Of a stretch of 64,000 nt of DNA, positions 1 through 8,685 are shown in pieces. This DNA comes from Leptolyngbya ohadii IS1 (GTDB taxonomy: Bacteria > Cyanobacteriota > Cyanobacteriia > Elainellales > Elainellaceae), in the NCBI RefSeq assembly GCF_002215035.1, contig NZ_NKFP01000006.1, positions 3,563,080 through 3,627,079 on the forward strand, written 5' to 3'. A program made the position numbers and the translations under genes. Under the pieces are notes generated by a model, which saw only the letters and a program-made list of their open reading frames with translations, was not told the DNA's origin and searched no databases. Each line of letters begins with the position of its first letter. Position 1 is the stretch's first letter.

Positions 1-61
1 CGATACCGTGCGTCGCATTCTGGAGAAAGCCAATCTGGTTCCCGCTCGGTATAAAGGCTAA
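1..61 (+). CDS. rpsP: 30S ribosomal protein bS16, C-terminal end (partial)
   Basis: Only the last 19 codons are inside the window; the gene begins upstream of base 1. The readable tail DTVRRILEKANLVPARYKG has the DTVR-x-IL pattern that ends cyanobacterial bS16, where it usually reads QPTDTVR. The next genes downstream are a KH-domain protein and phoH, and rpsP-KH is a common bacterial gene order, which supports the call. With no N-terminus visible, the identification rests on this short motif plus context. Confidence 0.6.
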   Translation, partial: DTVRRILEKANLVPARYKG

Positions 62-252
62 GACCTAAAGTTAGAACCTGAATTCGGGCAAGTTGGGTGA
101 GATGGGTTAAGGGCTGTTTGACAAGGTGTCCGTTCTACCCGAACCGCCCCCCTCACTCTCCAATTATTTCTCTCCGCTCCTCAGGAGCGAGTAGGGAGAA
201 TCAGCTAAGCCATCCGACAAGAAGTTTCATCTGGCATCATTCGATTAAACCT

Positions 253-627
253 GTGTCTCAAACCAGCCCCGATTACACTAAACTTGTGCGCTTCCTGGTG
301 CAGCCGTTTCTAGATTCCCCAGAATCCCTGCGGATGGATTGCGAAGTTTCTCCGCGTACCTCGCGTGTGCTGATTCGTCTGGCAATCGAGGGAGAGGACA
401 AAGGGCGAGTCTTTGGGCGGGGCGGACGCAATATTCAGGCAATCCGGACAGTCGTTCAGGCATTGGCGCAAGCAGCAGGACACGCTGTACATCTAGAAGT
501 TTTTGGCGGCACAGGCGGACAGCCCCACGGACGGGACGAGCGCAGAGATGATCGGAGAGACGATCGCAGACATGGCGGAGATAGACCTCCCCGATCGCAG
601 CCTTCCCGCAGACCTCGTTCCCGCTAG
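253..627 (+). CDS. KH-domain RNA-binding protein (KhpA/YlqC-like)
   Basis: A 124-residue single KH domain protein predicted to bind single-stranded RNA in the cytoplasm. The GxxG loop is GRGG at residues 55-58, followed by the helix NIQAIRTVVQALA. The sequence from PDYTKLVRFLVQPFLDSPES matches the usual start of this cyanobacterial family, so I use the GTG at 253 rather than the ATG at 97, which would add about 50 non-homologous residues. The tail (about residue 85 on) is very rich in Arg and Asp, with RDD repeats, and is probably disordered and RNA-contacting. It lies between rpsP and phoH, fitting a role in ribosome or RNA metabolism. Confidence 0.88.
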   Translation: MSQTSPDYTKLVRFLVQPFLDSPESLRMDCEVSPRTSRVLIRLAIEGEDKGRVFGRGGRNIQAIRTVVQALAQAAGHAVHLEVFGGTGGQPHGRDERRDDRRDDRRHGGDRPPRSQPSRRPRSR

Positions 628-708
628 GGTGAGCATCCGAAGAACCCGATAAATTTGCTAATGTCGTAGTAGAGCTAGCGGTTTCAACGTTCCCCTGGCT
701 CAAACTGA

Positions 709-1701
709 ATGGGAACTACGCTTACAATCGATTTACCAACCCCCGCAAGCGCGATCGCTCTGGCAGGTCCGCAGGAATCTAACCTGAAGTACCTGAGTCA
801 GCAAACTGGAGCCTCCCTGGTTCTGCGAGGGCAGTCTGTTTTAATTACCGGAACCGAGAATCAGGTCGAACTGACGCAAAGGCTGATTCGATCGCTCGAA
901 CCCTACTGGAGTCAGGACAAGCCGATTACCGAAGTCGATATTCAGACCGTCCGCCACGCGATTAATACGCACCGGGAAGACGACCTGGAAATGCTGCAAC
1001 GGGACGTCATTGTCCGCACTCGCAAGGGCGAAGAAATCCGGGCAAAAACCTTTAAGCAGCGGCAGTACATCGAATCGATTCGCAAGAATGATCTGACCTT
1101 TTGCATTGGACCTGCTGGTACCGGGAAAACCTATCTGGCAGCAATGGTGGCAGTCCAGGCGCTTCTGGCGAATCAGGTAGAGCGACTAATTCTCACCCGT
1201 CCGGCAGTCGAGGCAGGGGAGAAGCTGGGCTTTCTGCCCGGAGATCTTCAGCAAAAGGTTAACCCCTATCTGCGTCCGCTCTACGATGCGCTGTACGAAA
1301 TGATCGAGCCGGAGAAGATCGCCAACCTGATGGAGCGCGGCATTATCGAAGTGGCACCGATCGCCTATATGCGTGGACGGACGCTGAACAACGCCTTTGT
1401 GATTCTGGACGAGGCGCAAAACACCACTCCGGCACAAATGAAAATGGTGCTGACCCGCATTGGATTTCGATCGCGCATGGTGGTTACGGGAGACATTACC
1501 CAGACCGATTTGCCGTCCTACCAGGAGTCGGGATTAGCCGTCGCGCAGCGCATCCTGAAGAACGTGGATGGAATTGCTTTTTGCCAGTTGACTAAGGCAG
1601 ACGTGGTACGAAACCCACTGGTGCAGAGAATTGTGGCAGCCTATGAGTCGTTTGAGCAGCCGCAGAAGGAGCAGCGGGGCGATCGTGCGCCCTCCCCTTA
1701 A
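709..1701 (+). CDS. phoH: PhoH-like ATPase
   Basis: A 330-residue PhoH family protein, a cytoplasmic P-loop ATPase linked to RNA metabolism and often neighbouring KH or YbeY genes. Residues 1-75 form the KH-like N-terminal domain typical of the long PhoH form. The Walker A motif GPAGTGKT begins near residue 134 and the Walker B FVILDEAQN near residue 230. The arginine-rich segment FRSRMVVTGDITQ follows, as in the family. It lies 81 bases after the KH gene, in the same direction. No good Shine-Dalgarno is seen before ATG 709, but the length and domain order match full-length homologues. Confidence 0.95.
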   Translation: MGTTLTIDLPTPASAIALAGPQESNLKYLSQQTGASLVLRGQSVLITGTENQVELTQRLIRSLEPYWSQDKPITEVDIQTVRHAINTHREDDLEMLQRDVIVRTRKGEEIRAKTFKQRQYIESIRKNDLTFCIGPAGTGKTYLAAMVAVQALLANQVERLILTRPAVEAGEKLGFLPGDLQQKVNPYLRPLYDALYEMIEPEKIANLMERGIIEVAPIAYMRGRTLNNAFVILDEAQNTTPAQMKMVLTRIGFRSRMVVTGDITQTDLPSYQESGLAVAQRILKNVDGIAFCQLTKADVVRNPLVQRIVAAYESFEQPQKEQRGDRAPSP

Positions 1702-2174
1702 AATTCCTTTCTCATTCCCAAGAGAGGGACTTTGAGAGGCACAGGCTTCTTGAGTTCACAGAGAATTTGTACGGCTCCGGCTCCCCCTCTCTCAAGTTGG
1801 GAAAAGAGCTTGGGGGAGGAGAGCTTTCACGCGAGCAATCCATACATCCGATAATCTTTCAAACTGTGAATCTGCGTAACAAAACTGTAGCCTCATAAAT
1901 TTTCCTAACCAGACGATCGCATCTCACTCATCGGCGAGTTAATCTTAAGTTAAAGCACTTGGGATCGAGTTTTAACTGTTAGCTTTTAGCATTTCCTTCC
2001 TCGCCATCAGCTTCATTACACCCCCTACAAAAACTGCACGTTTCGATTTCTCTACATCGGCTGATTGCTATTTCCAGAATGCTGATTGCTTCATCCCTGA
2101 AATGAGGCAGCGTGGTGAATAGGCTGCTTCTGCTTTGCCGTTCATTTCCATATTTTCCGAATTAAGGAAAAAGG
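1702..2174. other. intergenic region between phoH and the EF-G paralogue
   Basis: 473 bases with no convincing gene. A dispersed-repeat-like imperfect inverted repeat lies at about 1716-1803: TCCCAAGAGAGGGA is matched in reverse by CCCTCTCTCAAGTTGGGA. It could be a terminator for the rpsP-KH-phoH group or a repeated palindrome. The last 20 bases carry two purine-rich stretches that serve the next gene. Confidence 0.5.
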
Positions 2175-4229
2175 ATGAATATTATGAGTGAGAAAGTTTT
2201 GTCTGGCTCACGAAACGTGGCGATCGTGGGACCGTATCTCAGTGGTAAGACTTCTTTGCTGGAAAGCCTTTTGTGGGTGACAAACGCAACGACACGCAAA
2301 GGCAAAATTGCAGATAAAAATACCGTCGGGGATGCTGCTCAAGAAGCCCGCGATCGCCAGATGTCGGTTGAAGTCAACGCTGCCAGCACGGAATACGGCG
2401 GCGTTTCTTTTACGTTTGTAGATTGCCCCGGCTCCGTGGAATTCATGCAGGAAACGCTTGATGCGTTGATGGGAGTCGATGCGGCGATCGTCGTTTGTGA
2501 GCCGGACTGCAATCGCGTGTTAACGCTGGCTCCGCTGTTTCAATTTTTAGATGATTGGGAAATTCCCCACCTGGTTTTTGTCAACAAAATGGATCGCGCC
2601 CATGCGAGTTTTGCTGACATTTTGCAGGCATTGAAATCCGTTTCCAGCCGTCCGTTAGTTCCGCATCAATACCCAATTGGACAGGGCGAAACGATTACCG
2701 GATTTATTGATTTAATTACCGAGCAAGCCTACCAATACCATCCCGGCGCACCCGCCGACCCCATTCCACTGCCGGAAGACCTGAGAGAGCAAGAACACGC
2801 TGCCCGTGCAGAAATGCTGGAAACCTTGGCGGACTTTGACGATCATCTGCTAGAAGAACTGCTGGAGGACATCGAACCGCCGCAGGACGAGATCCTGAAA
2901 GATCTGAAGATGGAACTCAGCGCCGACCTGATCGTGCCCGTGCTGGTGGGCATAGCCGAGCAGGATTTTGGTGTGCGTCCTCTGCTGGAAGCTCTGCTGC
3001 GCGAAGCTCCTGAACCGGAAGTGATGGCAGAACGGCGCGGCATGAAGGCGGATAGTCAGACACCTGTTGCCCAGGTTCTCAAGACCTACTGCACGGCTCA
3101 GGGTGGCAAACTGTCGCTGGTGCGCGTTTGGCAAGGCAAACTCACGGACGGCATGACCCTCAGCGGAGTCCGTGTCGGTGGAATGTATCGCCTCACCGGA
3201 CAGCAGCAGCAAACCCTCCAGGAGGCTCCCACCGGATCGATCGTTGCTCTGGGACGAATGGAAGGCATTAAAACCGGGGATACCCTCAGCAGCGATGCAA
3301 ACGTGAAGCCCCTCCCAACTGCCGATCGCCTGGAACCCGTTTATGCCTTGGCAATCGTTTCTGAGAAGCGCAGCGATGAAGTGAAGCTCAGTTCTGCCCT
3401 CGCGAAACTAATGGAAGAAGATCGATCGCTCCACTGGGAACAGCACGGCGATACCCATGAGGTGATTTTGTGGGGACAGGGCGAGATTCATCTCCAGGTA
3501 GCACTCGATCGCCTGCGTCGGAAGTACGGACTGCCGATGAACACCCATATGCCCCAGGTACCCTACAAGGAAACGATCAAGCGGGTTGCCACCAACGTTC
3601 ACGGACGCTATAAGCGGCAGACAGGCGGACATGGACAGTTTGGTGATGTCTATATTGATATCAAGCCATTGCCGCGCGGCACAGGGTTTAACTTCGATGA
3701 AAAGATCGTGGGGGGTGTCGTTCCACGTCAGTACATTCCGGGCGTGGAAATGGGCGTGCGGGAATTCCTGAATCACGGTCCGCTGGGCTTCCCGGTCGTA
3801 GATGTGGCGGTAACGCTGACTAACGGCTCCTATCACTCAGTAGACAGTTCGGAGCAAGCCTTTAAGCAGGCAGCCCGGATTGCCATGCAGGAAGGACTGG
3901 TGAAATGTGAACCGAGTCTACTGGAGCCGATTCTTGCCGTCACGATTTCGGTGCCCAATACCTTTACTTCCAATACGCTGCGGCTGATCAACGGTCGGCG
4001 CGGTCAAGTGCTGGGCTATGAAGCAAAACCCAACTGGAACGGCTGGGACGAAGTGCAAGCACAGATTCCCCAGGCGGAAATGCAAAACCTGATTGTGGAA
4101 CTGCGATCGCTGACGATGGGCGTTGGCTCCTTCCGCTGGCAGTTTGACCACTTGCAGGAAGTTCCTGAGAAGGTGGCGGAAAAGGTGGTTGCCAAGGCTA
4201 GCTCAGGTAATGGTCACGGTCACGGCTAG
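2175..4229 (+). CDS. elongation factor G-like GTPase (EF-G paralogue)
   Basis: A 684-residue translational GTPase of the EF-G2 type, not the canonical fusA. The P-loop is GPYLSGKT (residues 19-26) instead of the AHIDAGKTT class. The switch II motif is DCPGS and the G4 motif is NKMD. Domain II, the EF-G III/IV region (TGGHGQFGDVYID) and the domain V-like C-terminus are all present. Two starts are possible: ATG 2175 (TAAGGA six bases upstream) and ATG 2184 (AAGGA eight bases upstream). No rps12/rps7/tuf neighbours, which argues for the paralogue. Family members may act in ribosome recycling or stress translation; the exact role here is unknown. Confidence 0.9.
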   Translation: MNIMSEKVLSGSRNVAIVGPYLSGKTSLLESLLWVTNATTRKGKIADKNTVGDAAQEARDRQMSVEVNAASTEYGGVSFTFVDCPGSVEFMQETLDALMGVDAAIVVCEPDCNRVLTLAPLFQFLDDWEIPHLVFVNKMDRAHASFADILQALKSVSSRPLVPHQYPIGQGETITGFIDLITEQAYQYHPGAPADPIPLPEDLREQEHAARAEMLETLADFDDHLLEELLEDIEPPQDEILKDLKMELSADLIVPVLVGIAEQDFGVRPLLEALLREAPEPEVMAERRGMKADSQTPVAQVLKTYCTAQGGKLSLVRVWQGKLTDGMTLSGVRVGGMYRLTGQQQQTLQEAPTGSIVALGRMEGIKTGDTLSSDANVKPLPTADRLEPVYALAIVSEKRSDEVKLSSALAKLMEEDRSLHWEQHGDTHEVILWGQGEIHLQVALDRLRRKYGLPMNTHMPQVPYKETIKRVATNVHGRYKRQTGGHGQFGDVYIDIKPLPRGTGFNFDEKIVGGVVPRQYIPGVEMGVREFLNHGPLGFPVVDVAVTLTNGSYHSVDSSEQAFKQAARIAMQEGLVKCEPSLLEPILAVTISVPNTFTSNTLRLINGRRGQVLGYEAKPNWNGWDEVQAQIPQAEMQNLIVELRSLTMGVGSFRWQFDHLQEVPEKVAEKVVAKASSGNGHGHG

Positions 4230-4260
4230 GAGAACTCTCCTGTTTGTGTGAAGTTGAATG

Positions 4261-4289
4261 GGGTGGACGTCGGTTCACCCTTTTTTTTT
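4261..4289 (+). terminator. rho-independent terminator of the EF-G paralogue
   Basis: GGGTGGAC (4261-4268) pairs with GTTCACCC (4273-4280) through eight pairs, one of them G-T, across a GTCG loop. Nine T residues follow directly. It lies 32 bases after the stop codon. Confidence 0.88.
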
Positions 4290-4318
4290 GCGCTCCTATT
4301 TACCTCTTCAGGGAGCTT

Positions 4319-4432
4319 TCGTATAGCAAAGAGAATATCGACAAAGGAAATATAACAAGGAAACATAACAAAGAGGCATCCAGTTCACCTCAGAACTCAA
4401 TGCCTCTCCGGATTAATTCAATTTGCTATAGG
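4319..4432. repeat. hairpin-forming element with TATAGCAAA termini
   Basis: TATAGCAAA at 4322-4330 is matched by the reverse complement TTTGCTATA at about 4421-4429, giving a roughly 110-base element with 9-base perfect ends and weaker pairing further in. Inside it, AGGAAATATAACA is followed by AGGAAACATAACA, a 13-base near-duplication. It looks like a small MITE-type repeat. No coding sequence is seen in it. Confidence 0.45.
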
Positions 4433-4438
4433 TTTGCG

Positions 4439-4675
4439 CTACACGGGGATGGCTTGAGGGGTTGCCAGTGCCAGGATGTGGTAGCAGGAGGGGGTGTCGG
4501 CTCCGAGTAGATCCGCAATGCGGGAGCGGATTTTAACGTGGAGGTCTTGAACGGAGTCGGTAAAATCGTGCTGAACGTGGAGAACAGCTGTTTGTCTTTG
4601 GAATTCTGTACCGTAGTACGCCACGAAGTAGGTGTAGCGGTTTTCATTCGGAGCGTTGAGAACGAAATCCTTCAT
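4439..4675 (-). CDS. small conserved-looking hypothetical protein
   Basis: A 78-residue soluble protein I cannot name. The reading frame opens with ATG preceded by AGGAG ten bases upstream. The residue mix is balanced: an aromatic-rich YTYFVAYYG stretch, then an amphipathic middle (VQDLHVKIRSRIADLLGA). This is more like a real small folded protein than a chance frame. It sits alone between the EF-G paralogue (opposite strand) and trpE. Its end is just beside the hairpin element at 4319-4432. No function is assigned. Confidence 0.55.
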   Translation of the reverse strand: MKDFVLNAPNENRYTYFVAYYGTEFQRQTAVLHVQHDFTDSVQDLHVKIRSRIADLLGADTPSCYHILALATPQAIPV

Positions 4676-5380
4676 TGAATCAGATCTCCTAGTGAAGCTG
4701 GTAGGGTTTGCTTTCTAATCGACGAGGCAGAGAGGAGTTGAACAATCAAAGCAACGGATCTTTAGGAATGCTGCGATCGCAGCGGGTGGAGCGGGGGAAA
4801 TCCTGTGGCACGTTTGCTTTGCGTTTTGCTCCGGGCTTTGCTCAGGTGGGCAATGCTTAAGCTGCCTCTCAAAAGAACTACAGGATATGACCTATGCTTT
4901 CCGGTTATTTGTTTCTGGTTTATCTGTTTTTTAAAGTGCCCTTTCCGGTTGAGAATTGATCGCTATCTGTAAAAGAATGACAGTAGAAATTATTCTTCAA
5001 CCTGAATAATTAAATTCTCCTTAAATTTACCTTCACCTTTGCAGTTTGTGCTTCTGGGAAGCTTTGCTTTCTATCTGTGGGTTGAGGCGGAAGATAGAAA
5101 CCTGCTCTAGAATCCTCGACCCTCATGATAGTGTAAACGAATTTAACAGGTTGTGGCAGTGCTTTTTCCCTAATTATTAATGTTCCCTGATGTTTAATCA
5201 ATTTTTCATCCTGCGATCGGGTGAGCCAAGAGGATAAACCTGCGCCGCAAGAGGGAATTCGGCATATGCAATTGGGCGGGGCAATGGGGAGGATAGGCTA
5301 TAATTCTCCTTTGGCTATCGATTTTCGCTTGGCTGTCGATTTCTGACAATCGATTCATCTATGGATTCACGGGTAGGAGC
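4676..5380. other. 705-base intergenic region upstream of trpE
   Basis: No convincing gene. A 63-codon minus-strand frame at 5010-5201 lacks a ribosome-binding site. The last 90 bases hold a probable trpE promoter. No trp leader peptide or attenuator-like hairpin with a T-run was seen. Confidence 0.5.
5299..5304 (+). promoter_or_regulatory. candidate trpE promoter -10 box
   Basis: A perfect TATAAT lies 77 bases upstream of the trpE ATG. No consensus -35 hexamer is found at 16-18 bases; TTGGGC at 5272 is about 21 bases away. The site may therefore be an activator-dependent or extended -10 promoter. Confidence 0.4.
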
Positions 5381-6943
5381 ATGACTTTTCCAGATTTTGA
5401 GCAATTCGCTGCACTGGCTCAGCAGGGTAACTTTGTTCCTGTATATCAGGAATGGGTTGCCGATCTGGATACTCCCGTTTCCGCCTGGTATAAGGTCTGC
5501 GCCGGACAGCCCTACAGCTTTTTGCTGGAATCCGTAGAAGGGGGCGATCGAATTGGGCGCTATAGCTTCCTGGGCTGCGATCCGCTGTGGATTTTGGAGG
5601 CAAGGGGCAACAAGACGATTCAAACCTACCGGGATGGCTCCACCTCTGAGTTTGAGGGTGATCCGTTTACCGCATTAGCGACCTGTCTGGAACCCTATCA
5701 TCCGGTGACGCTGCCGCAGTTGCCGCCCGGAATTGGCGGACTGTTTGGCTTCTGGGGCTATGAGCTAATCAACTGGATCGAGCCGCGTGTTCCGGTTTAT
5801 CAAGCACAGGAAGGCGATCCGCCGGACGGACTCTGGATGCAGATTGACCACCTGCTGATTTTTGATCAGGTGCGGCGCAAAATCTGGGCACTGGCATACG
5901 CGGATCTGCGCGACCCGAATACGGACTTGAAACAGGCATATCAGCAGGCTTGCGATCGCGTCTCCCAGCTCGTCGAAAAGCTTCAGCTGCCCCTTAGCGG
6001 CAGGGATACGATTTTGCAGTGGACTTCCCCACAGGCGAGAAGTTCGGCGGGCGATTCCGGGCAGGCGATCAATTACACCAGCAATTTTACGAAAGAGCAG
6101 TTTTGCAGCAGCGTTGAGAAGGCAAAGGAGCATATTCGGGCAGGCGATATCTTCCAGGTGGTAATCTCTCAGCGGTTGTCTGCGCCCTACCAGGGCGATC
6201 CGTTTGCGCTGTATCGATCGCTTCGTCTGATTAACCCTTCGCCCTACATGGCATATTTCCATTTTCAGGACTGGCAGATTATTGGCTCCAGTCCCGAAGT
6301 AATGGTCAAAGCAGAGCGAGATGGTTTGACAGATCAGGCAGGGACAGAGGAGGCAATGGTGGCAACGGTACGCCCGATCGCCGGAACCCGTCCCAGGGGC
6401 AAAACGACGGCAGAGGATGTGGCATACGCCGAAGATCTGCTGCAAGATCCCAAAGAAATTGCCGAACACGTCATGCTGGTGGATTTGGGGCGCAACGATT
6501 TGGGGCGAGTCTGTACCAGCGGCACGGTGAGTGTCGATGAGCTGATGGTGATCGAACGCTACTCCCACGTCATGCACATCGTCAGCAACGTGGTGGGCAA
6601 ACTGGCTTCTGGCAAAACGGCATGGGAACTGCTGAAAGCCTGCTTTCCGGCGGGTACGGTCAGCGGCGCACCCAAGATTCGCGCCATGGAAATCATTCAC
6701 GACCTGGAACCCTGTCGGCGAGGCGTGTATTCTGGCGCTTATGGCTACTATGACTTTGAAGGACAGCTCAATACGGCGATCGCGATTCGGACTATGGTGG
6801 TGCGGACGCAGCCGGAAGGCGGGCAGCAGGTGACGGTGCAGGCAGGGGCAGGACTGGTGGCGGACTCGGAGCCAGAGAAGGAGTATCAGGAGACGCTGAA
6901 CAAGGCACGGGGGATGCTGGAGGCGATCCGGTGTCTTCAGTAG
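5381..6943 (+). CDS. trpE: anthranilate synthase component I
   Basis: A 520-residue cytoplasmic enzyme that converts chorismate and ammonia/glutamine to anthranilate, the first committed step of tryptophan synthesis. The N-terminal LLES motif (SFLLESVEGG) is the tryptophan feedback site seen in regulated TrpE. The chorismate-binding domain has ISQRLSAPY, VRPIAGTRPRG, DLGRNDLGRV and GAPKIRAMEIIHDLEP, all in the right order. AGGAG lies directly before ATG 5381. No trpG neighbour is present, as is usual in cyanobacteria, where trp genes are scattered. Length is normal for unfused TrpE. Confidence 0.97.
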   Translation: MTFPDFEQFAALAQQGNFVPVYQEWVADLDTPVSAWYKVCAGQPYSFLLESVEGGDRIGRYSFLGCDPLWILEARGNKTIQTYRDGSTSEFEGDPFTALATCLEPYHPVTLPQLPPGIGGLFGFWGYELINWIEPRVPVYQAQEGDPPDGLWMQIDHLLIFDQVRRKIWALAYADLRDPNTDLKQAYQQACDRVSQLVEKLQLPLSGRDTILQWTSPQARSSAGDSGQAINYTSNFTKEQFCSSVEKAKEHIRAGDIFQVVISQRLSAPYQGDPFALYRSLRLINPSPYMAYFHFQDWQIIGSSPEVMVKAERDGLTDQAGTEEAMVATVRPIAGTRPRGKTTAEDVAYAEDLLQDPKEIAEHVMLVDLGRNDLGRVCTSGTVSVDELMVIERYSHVMHIVSNVVGKLASGKTAWELLKACFPAGTVSGAPKIRAMEIIHDLEPCRRGVYSGAYGYYDFEGQLNTAIAIRTMVVRTQPEGGQQVTVQAGAGLVADSEPEKEYQETLNKARGMLEAIRCLQ

Positions 6944-6958
6944 GAAGGAGGAAAGCCA

Positions 6959-7414
6959 TTGGAGATTCGCGAGGATGACCTGACCGGAAAAGCGATCGCC
7001 CAACTCCTCCGGGAACATCTGGACAATATGTATGCCATTACCCCGCCGGAAAGTGTTCATGCACTGGGGATTGAGGCATTGCGCTCACCCGAAATTAGCT
7101 TCTGGTCTGCCTGGGAGGGGGATGAACTGTTAGGATGTGGAGCGTTGAAGCAGCTTGATCCTTACAGCGGTGAGATTAAATCAATGCGGACTGCCAATGG
7201 TCATCGGCGGAAGGGTGTTGCTGCCAAAATTCTGGAACACATTATTCAGGAAGCCGAGCAGCGAGGGTACGATCGCCTCTATTTGGAAACCGGATCGTTT
7301 TCAGAATTCGCCCCAGCCCGTGCCCTATACGAGAAATATGGCTTTGAGTTCTGCGAACCGTTTGCGGATTACACCGACGATCCGAATAGCGTCTACATGA
7401 CTAAATTGCTCTAG
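6959..7414 (+). CDS. GNAT family N-acetyltransferase
   Basis: A 151-residue GCN5-type acetyltransferase, 15 bases downstream of trpE and probably cotranscribed. The acetyl-CoA-binding signature is HRRKGVAAKILEHI (the R/Q-x-x-G-x-A pattern), followed by RLYLETGSF and ARALYEKYGF. Similarity is closest to the YsnE/PaiA-like small-molecule acetyltransferases. The start is a TTG at 6959 preceded by AAGGAGG eight bases upstream; no in-frame ATG occurs before residue 25, where the fold has already begun. The substrate cannot be told from sequence. Confidence 0.9.
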   Translation: MEIREDDLTGKAIAQLLREHLDNMYAITPPESVHALGIEALRSPEISFWSAWEGDELLGCGALKQLDPYSGEIKSMRTANGHRRKGVAAKILEHIIQEAEQRGYDRLYLETGSFSEFAPARALYEKYGFEFCEPFADYTDDPNSVYMTKLL

Positions 7415-7517
7415 AAATTGCCTTAGAATTTATGGAAAACTAGAACTTACGGAAACCATCGGTTGAGTGCTGTAGTCTTTAGAAGACTGCGATCGTATCC
7501 TCATTAGGAAGACTTCA

Positions 7518-7673
7518 GTGAATCAATTCTTTACCAGCTTCGTCAGAATTGAAAAATCGCTTCAGATTTTGGCTATTGTCGGTGTCTTGCTGCTGCTGGG
7601 ATATGTGGGACTTGAAAGAAATACAGGCGATCAGACGTCTGCCCCCATCTCGTCACCCGCCAGCCAACAGTGA
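7518..7673 (+). CDS. 51-residue single-span membrane peptide
   Basis: A small frame starting with GTG 7518, preceded by AGGAAG at a six-base spacing. The product has a basic/polar N-terminus (VNQFFTSFVRIEKS), one hydrophobic segment (LQILAIVGVLLLLGYVGL) and a short Ser/Pro-rich tail after ERNTGDQ. This is the layout of a small single-pass membrane protein. I do not recognise the family. It stands between the GNAT gene and the NtcA-like regulator, both in the same direction. Confidence 0.5.
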   Translation: MNQFFTSFVRIEKSLQILAIVGVLLLLGYVGLERNTGDQTSAPISSPASQQ

Positions 7674-7927
7674 AGACGGGTTTAGGAATTGGATTTTGAC
7701 AATTGGATGATGGCTGCGACACATCGCGATTCGGGTAATTTTGATTTAATAAAATCACCAAATTAAAAATTCTCCGTTATGGGGTGGCTATTCTCATGAG
7801 TCGTTTGACTTTTGGGACGATCGATCGCGTCGAGGCAAAAGCTTAACCTTTTCTCAACCTAAAGATGATGCGCTGCTAATCTGGCGATTACCTGATCTTG
7901 AGGCTATCCCTCTAGGCTGATGCTTAG

Positions 7928-8587
7928 ATGTTGCGCTACACCATTCCCATGTTCCAAGCCTCCACGACGATCGCCCCGACGCACCTCCCCGATCTGCGCC
8001 AGCTGCTTGAAGAAGTTTATCGGGGGCGCAGTCTTCAGCCCTATCGGAGCGGACAGCCGATTCGGATGCAGCCGGATGAAATTTTTGTGGTTTGCCGAGG
8101 GGTGGTACAGGTGGGCACGCTCTACGATACGGGGGAGGAGGCTCTGCTGGGGCTGGTTTGTCCTTCGATGCCGTTTGGTTTGCCCCTGGCGATTATCCGT
8201 CCCTATCAGGCAGCTGCCCTGACGGATGTAGATGTGATGCGGCTGCGCTGGGCAGAGGTGGAACAGTCTCCCGCTCTTTCACAGGGTGTTTTTCGCCATC
8301 TGACTCGAAGATTGCAGCAAACGGAGGCTCTGCTATCAATGGTGGGGTATCGGCGCGTAGAGGAGCGCCTGCGCCATCTGCTGATGCTATTGCAACAGGA
8401 AGTCGGGCAACCCGTTCCAGAGGGCACGAGGCTCACGGTTCGGCTGACCCATCAGCAGCTTGCCAATGCGATCGGCACAACGCGAGTCACCGTTACCCGT
8501 CTGCTAAGCCAACTTCAGGAGGAGGGCTGGCTGATGGTGGATAGCTCCCGCCATGTGATTCTGCCGCCCCATGCAACGATCGCTTAG
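7928..8587 (+). CDS. NtcA-like Crp/Fnr family transcriptional regulator
   Basis: A 219-residue regulator: an N-terminal cyclic-nucleotide-fold sensor, a dimerisation helix, and a winged helix whose IGTTRVTVTRLL is almost identical to the recognition region of NtcA, the global nitrogen regulator. The sensor has diverged but keeps an FGLP stretch (83-86), R91, and the R128-x4-E133 pair on the long helix. These align with 2-oxoglutarate contacts of NtcA. The loop between FG and R91 is about five residues shorter. It is thus a paralogue, not NtcA itself. An alternative ATG start lies at 7949. The GH13 amylase gene follows 98 bases downstream. Confidence 0.88.
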   Translation: MLRYTIPMFQASTTIAPTHLPDLRQLLEEVYRGRSLQPYRSGQPIRMQPDEIFVVCRGVVQVGTLYDTGEEALLGLVCPSMPFGLPLAIIRPYQAAALTDVDVMRLRWAEVEQSPALSQGVFRHLTRRLQQTEALLSMVGYRRVEERLRHLLMLLQQEVGQPVPEGTRLTVRLTHQQLANAIGTTRVTVTRLLSQLQEEGWLMVDSSRHVILPPHATIA

Positions 8588-8685
8588 GTGATTTGCTTTT
8601 TATCTACATAAAGGCTGTAGTCAGCCCGTCTAAATGCCGCTAGCTTAGGCGTTAGGTTAGGCATGAGGCGGACGGAGCAGTAATT

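Noticed and set aside
5010-5201. A 63-codon minus-strand frame upstream of trpE
   Set aside because: No ribosome-binding site or recognisable protein pattern; the region is better explained as the trpE upstream region.
5765-7060. A 431-codon frame on the minus strand across trpE
   Set aside because: It is antisense to a complete, strongly conserved trpE and its translation is Cys/His/Arg-rich with no domain; a shadow of trpE codon bias.
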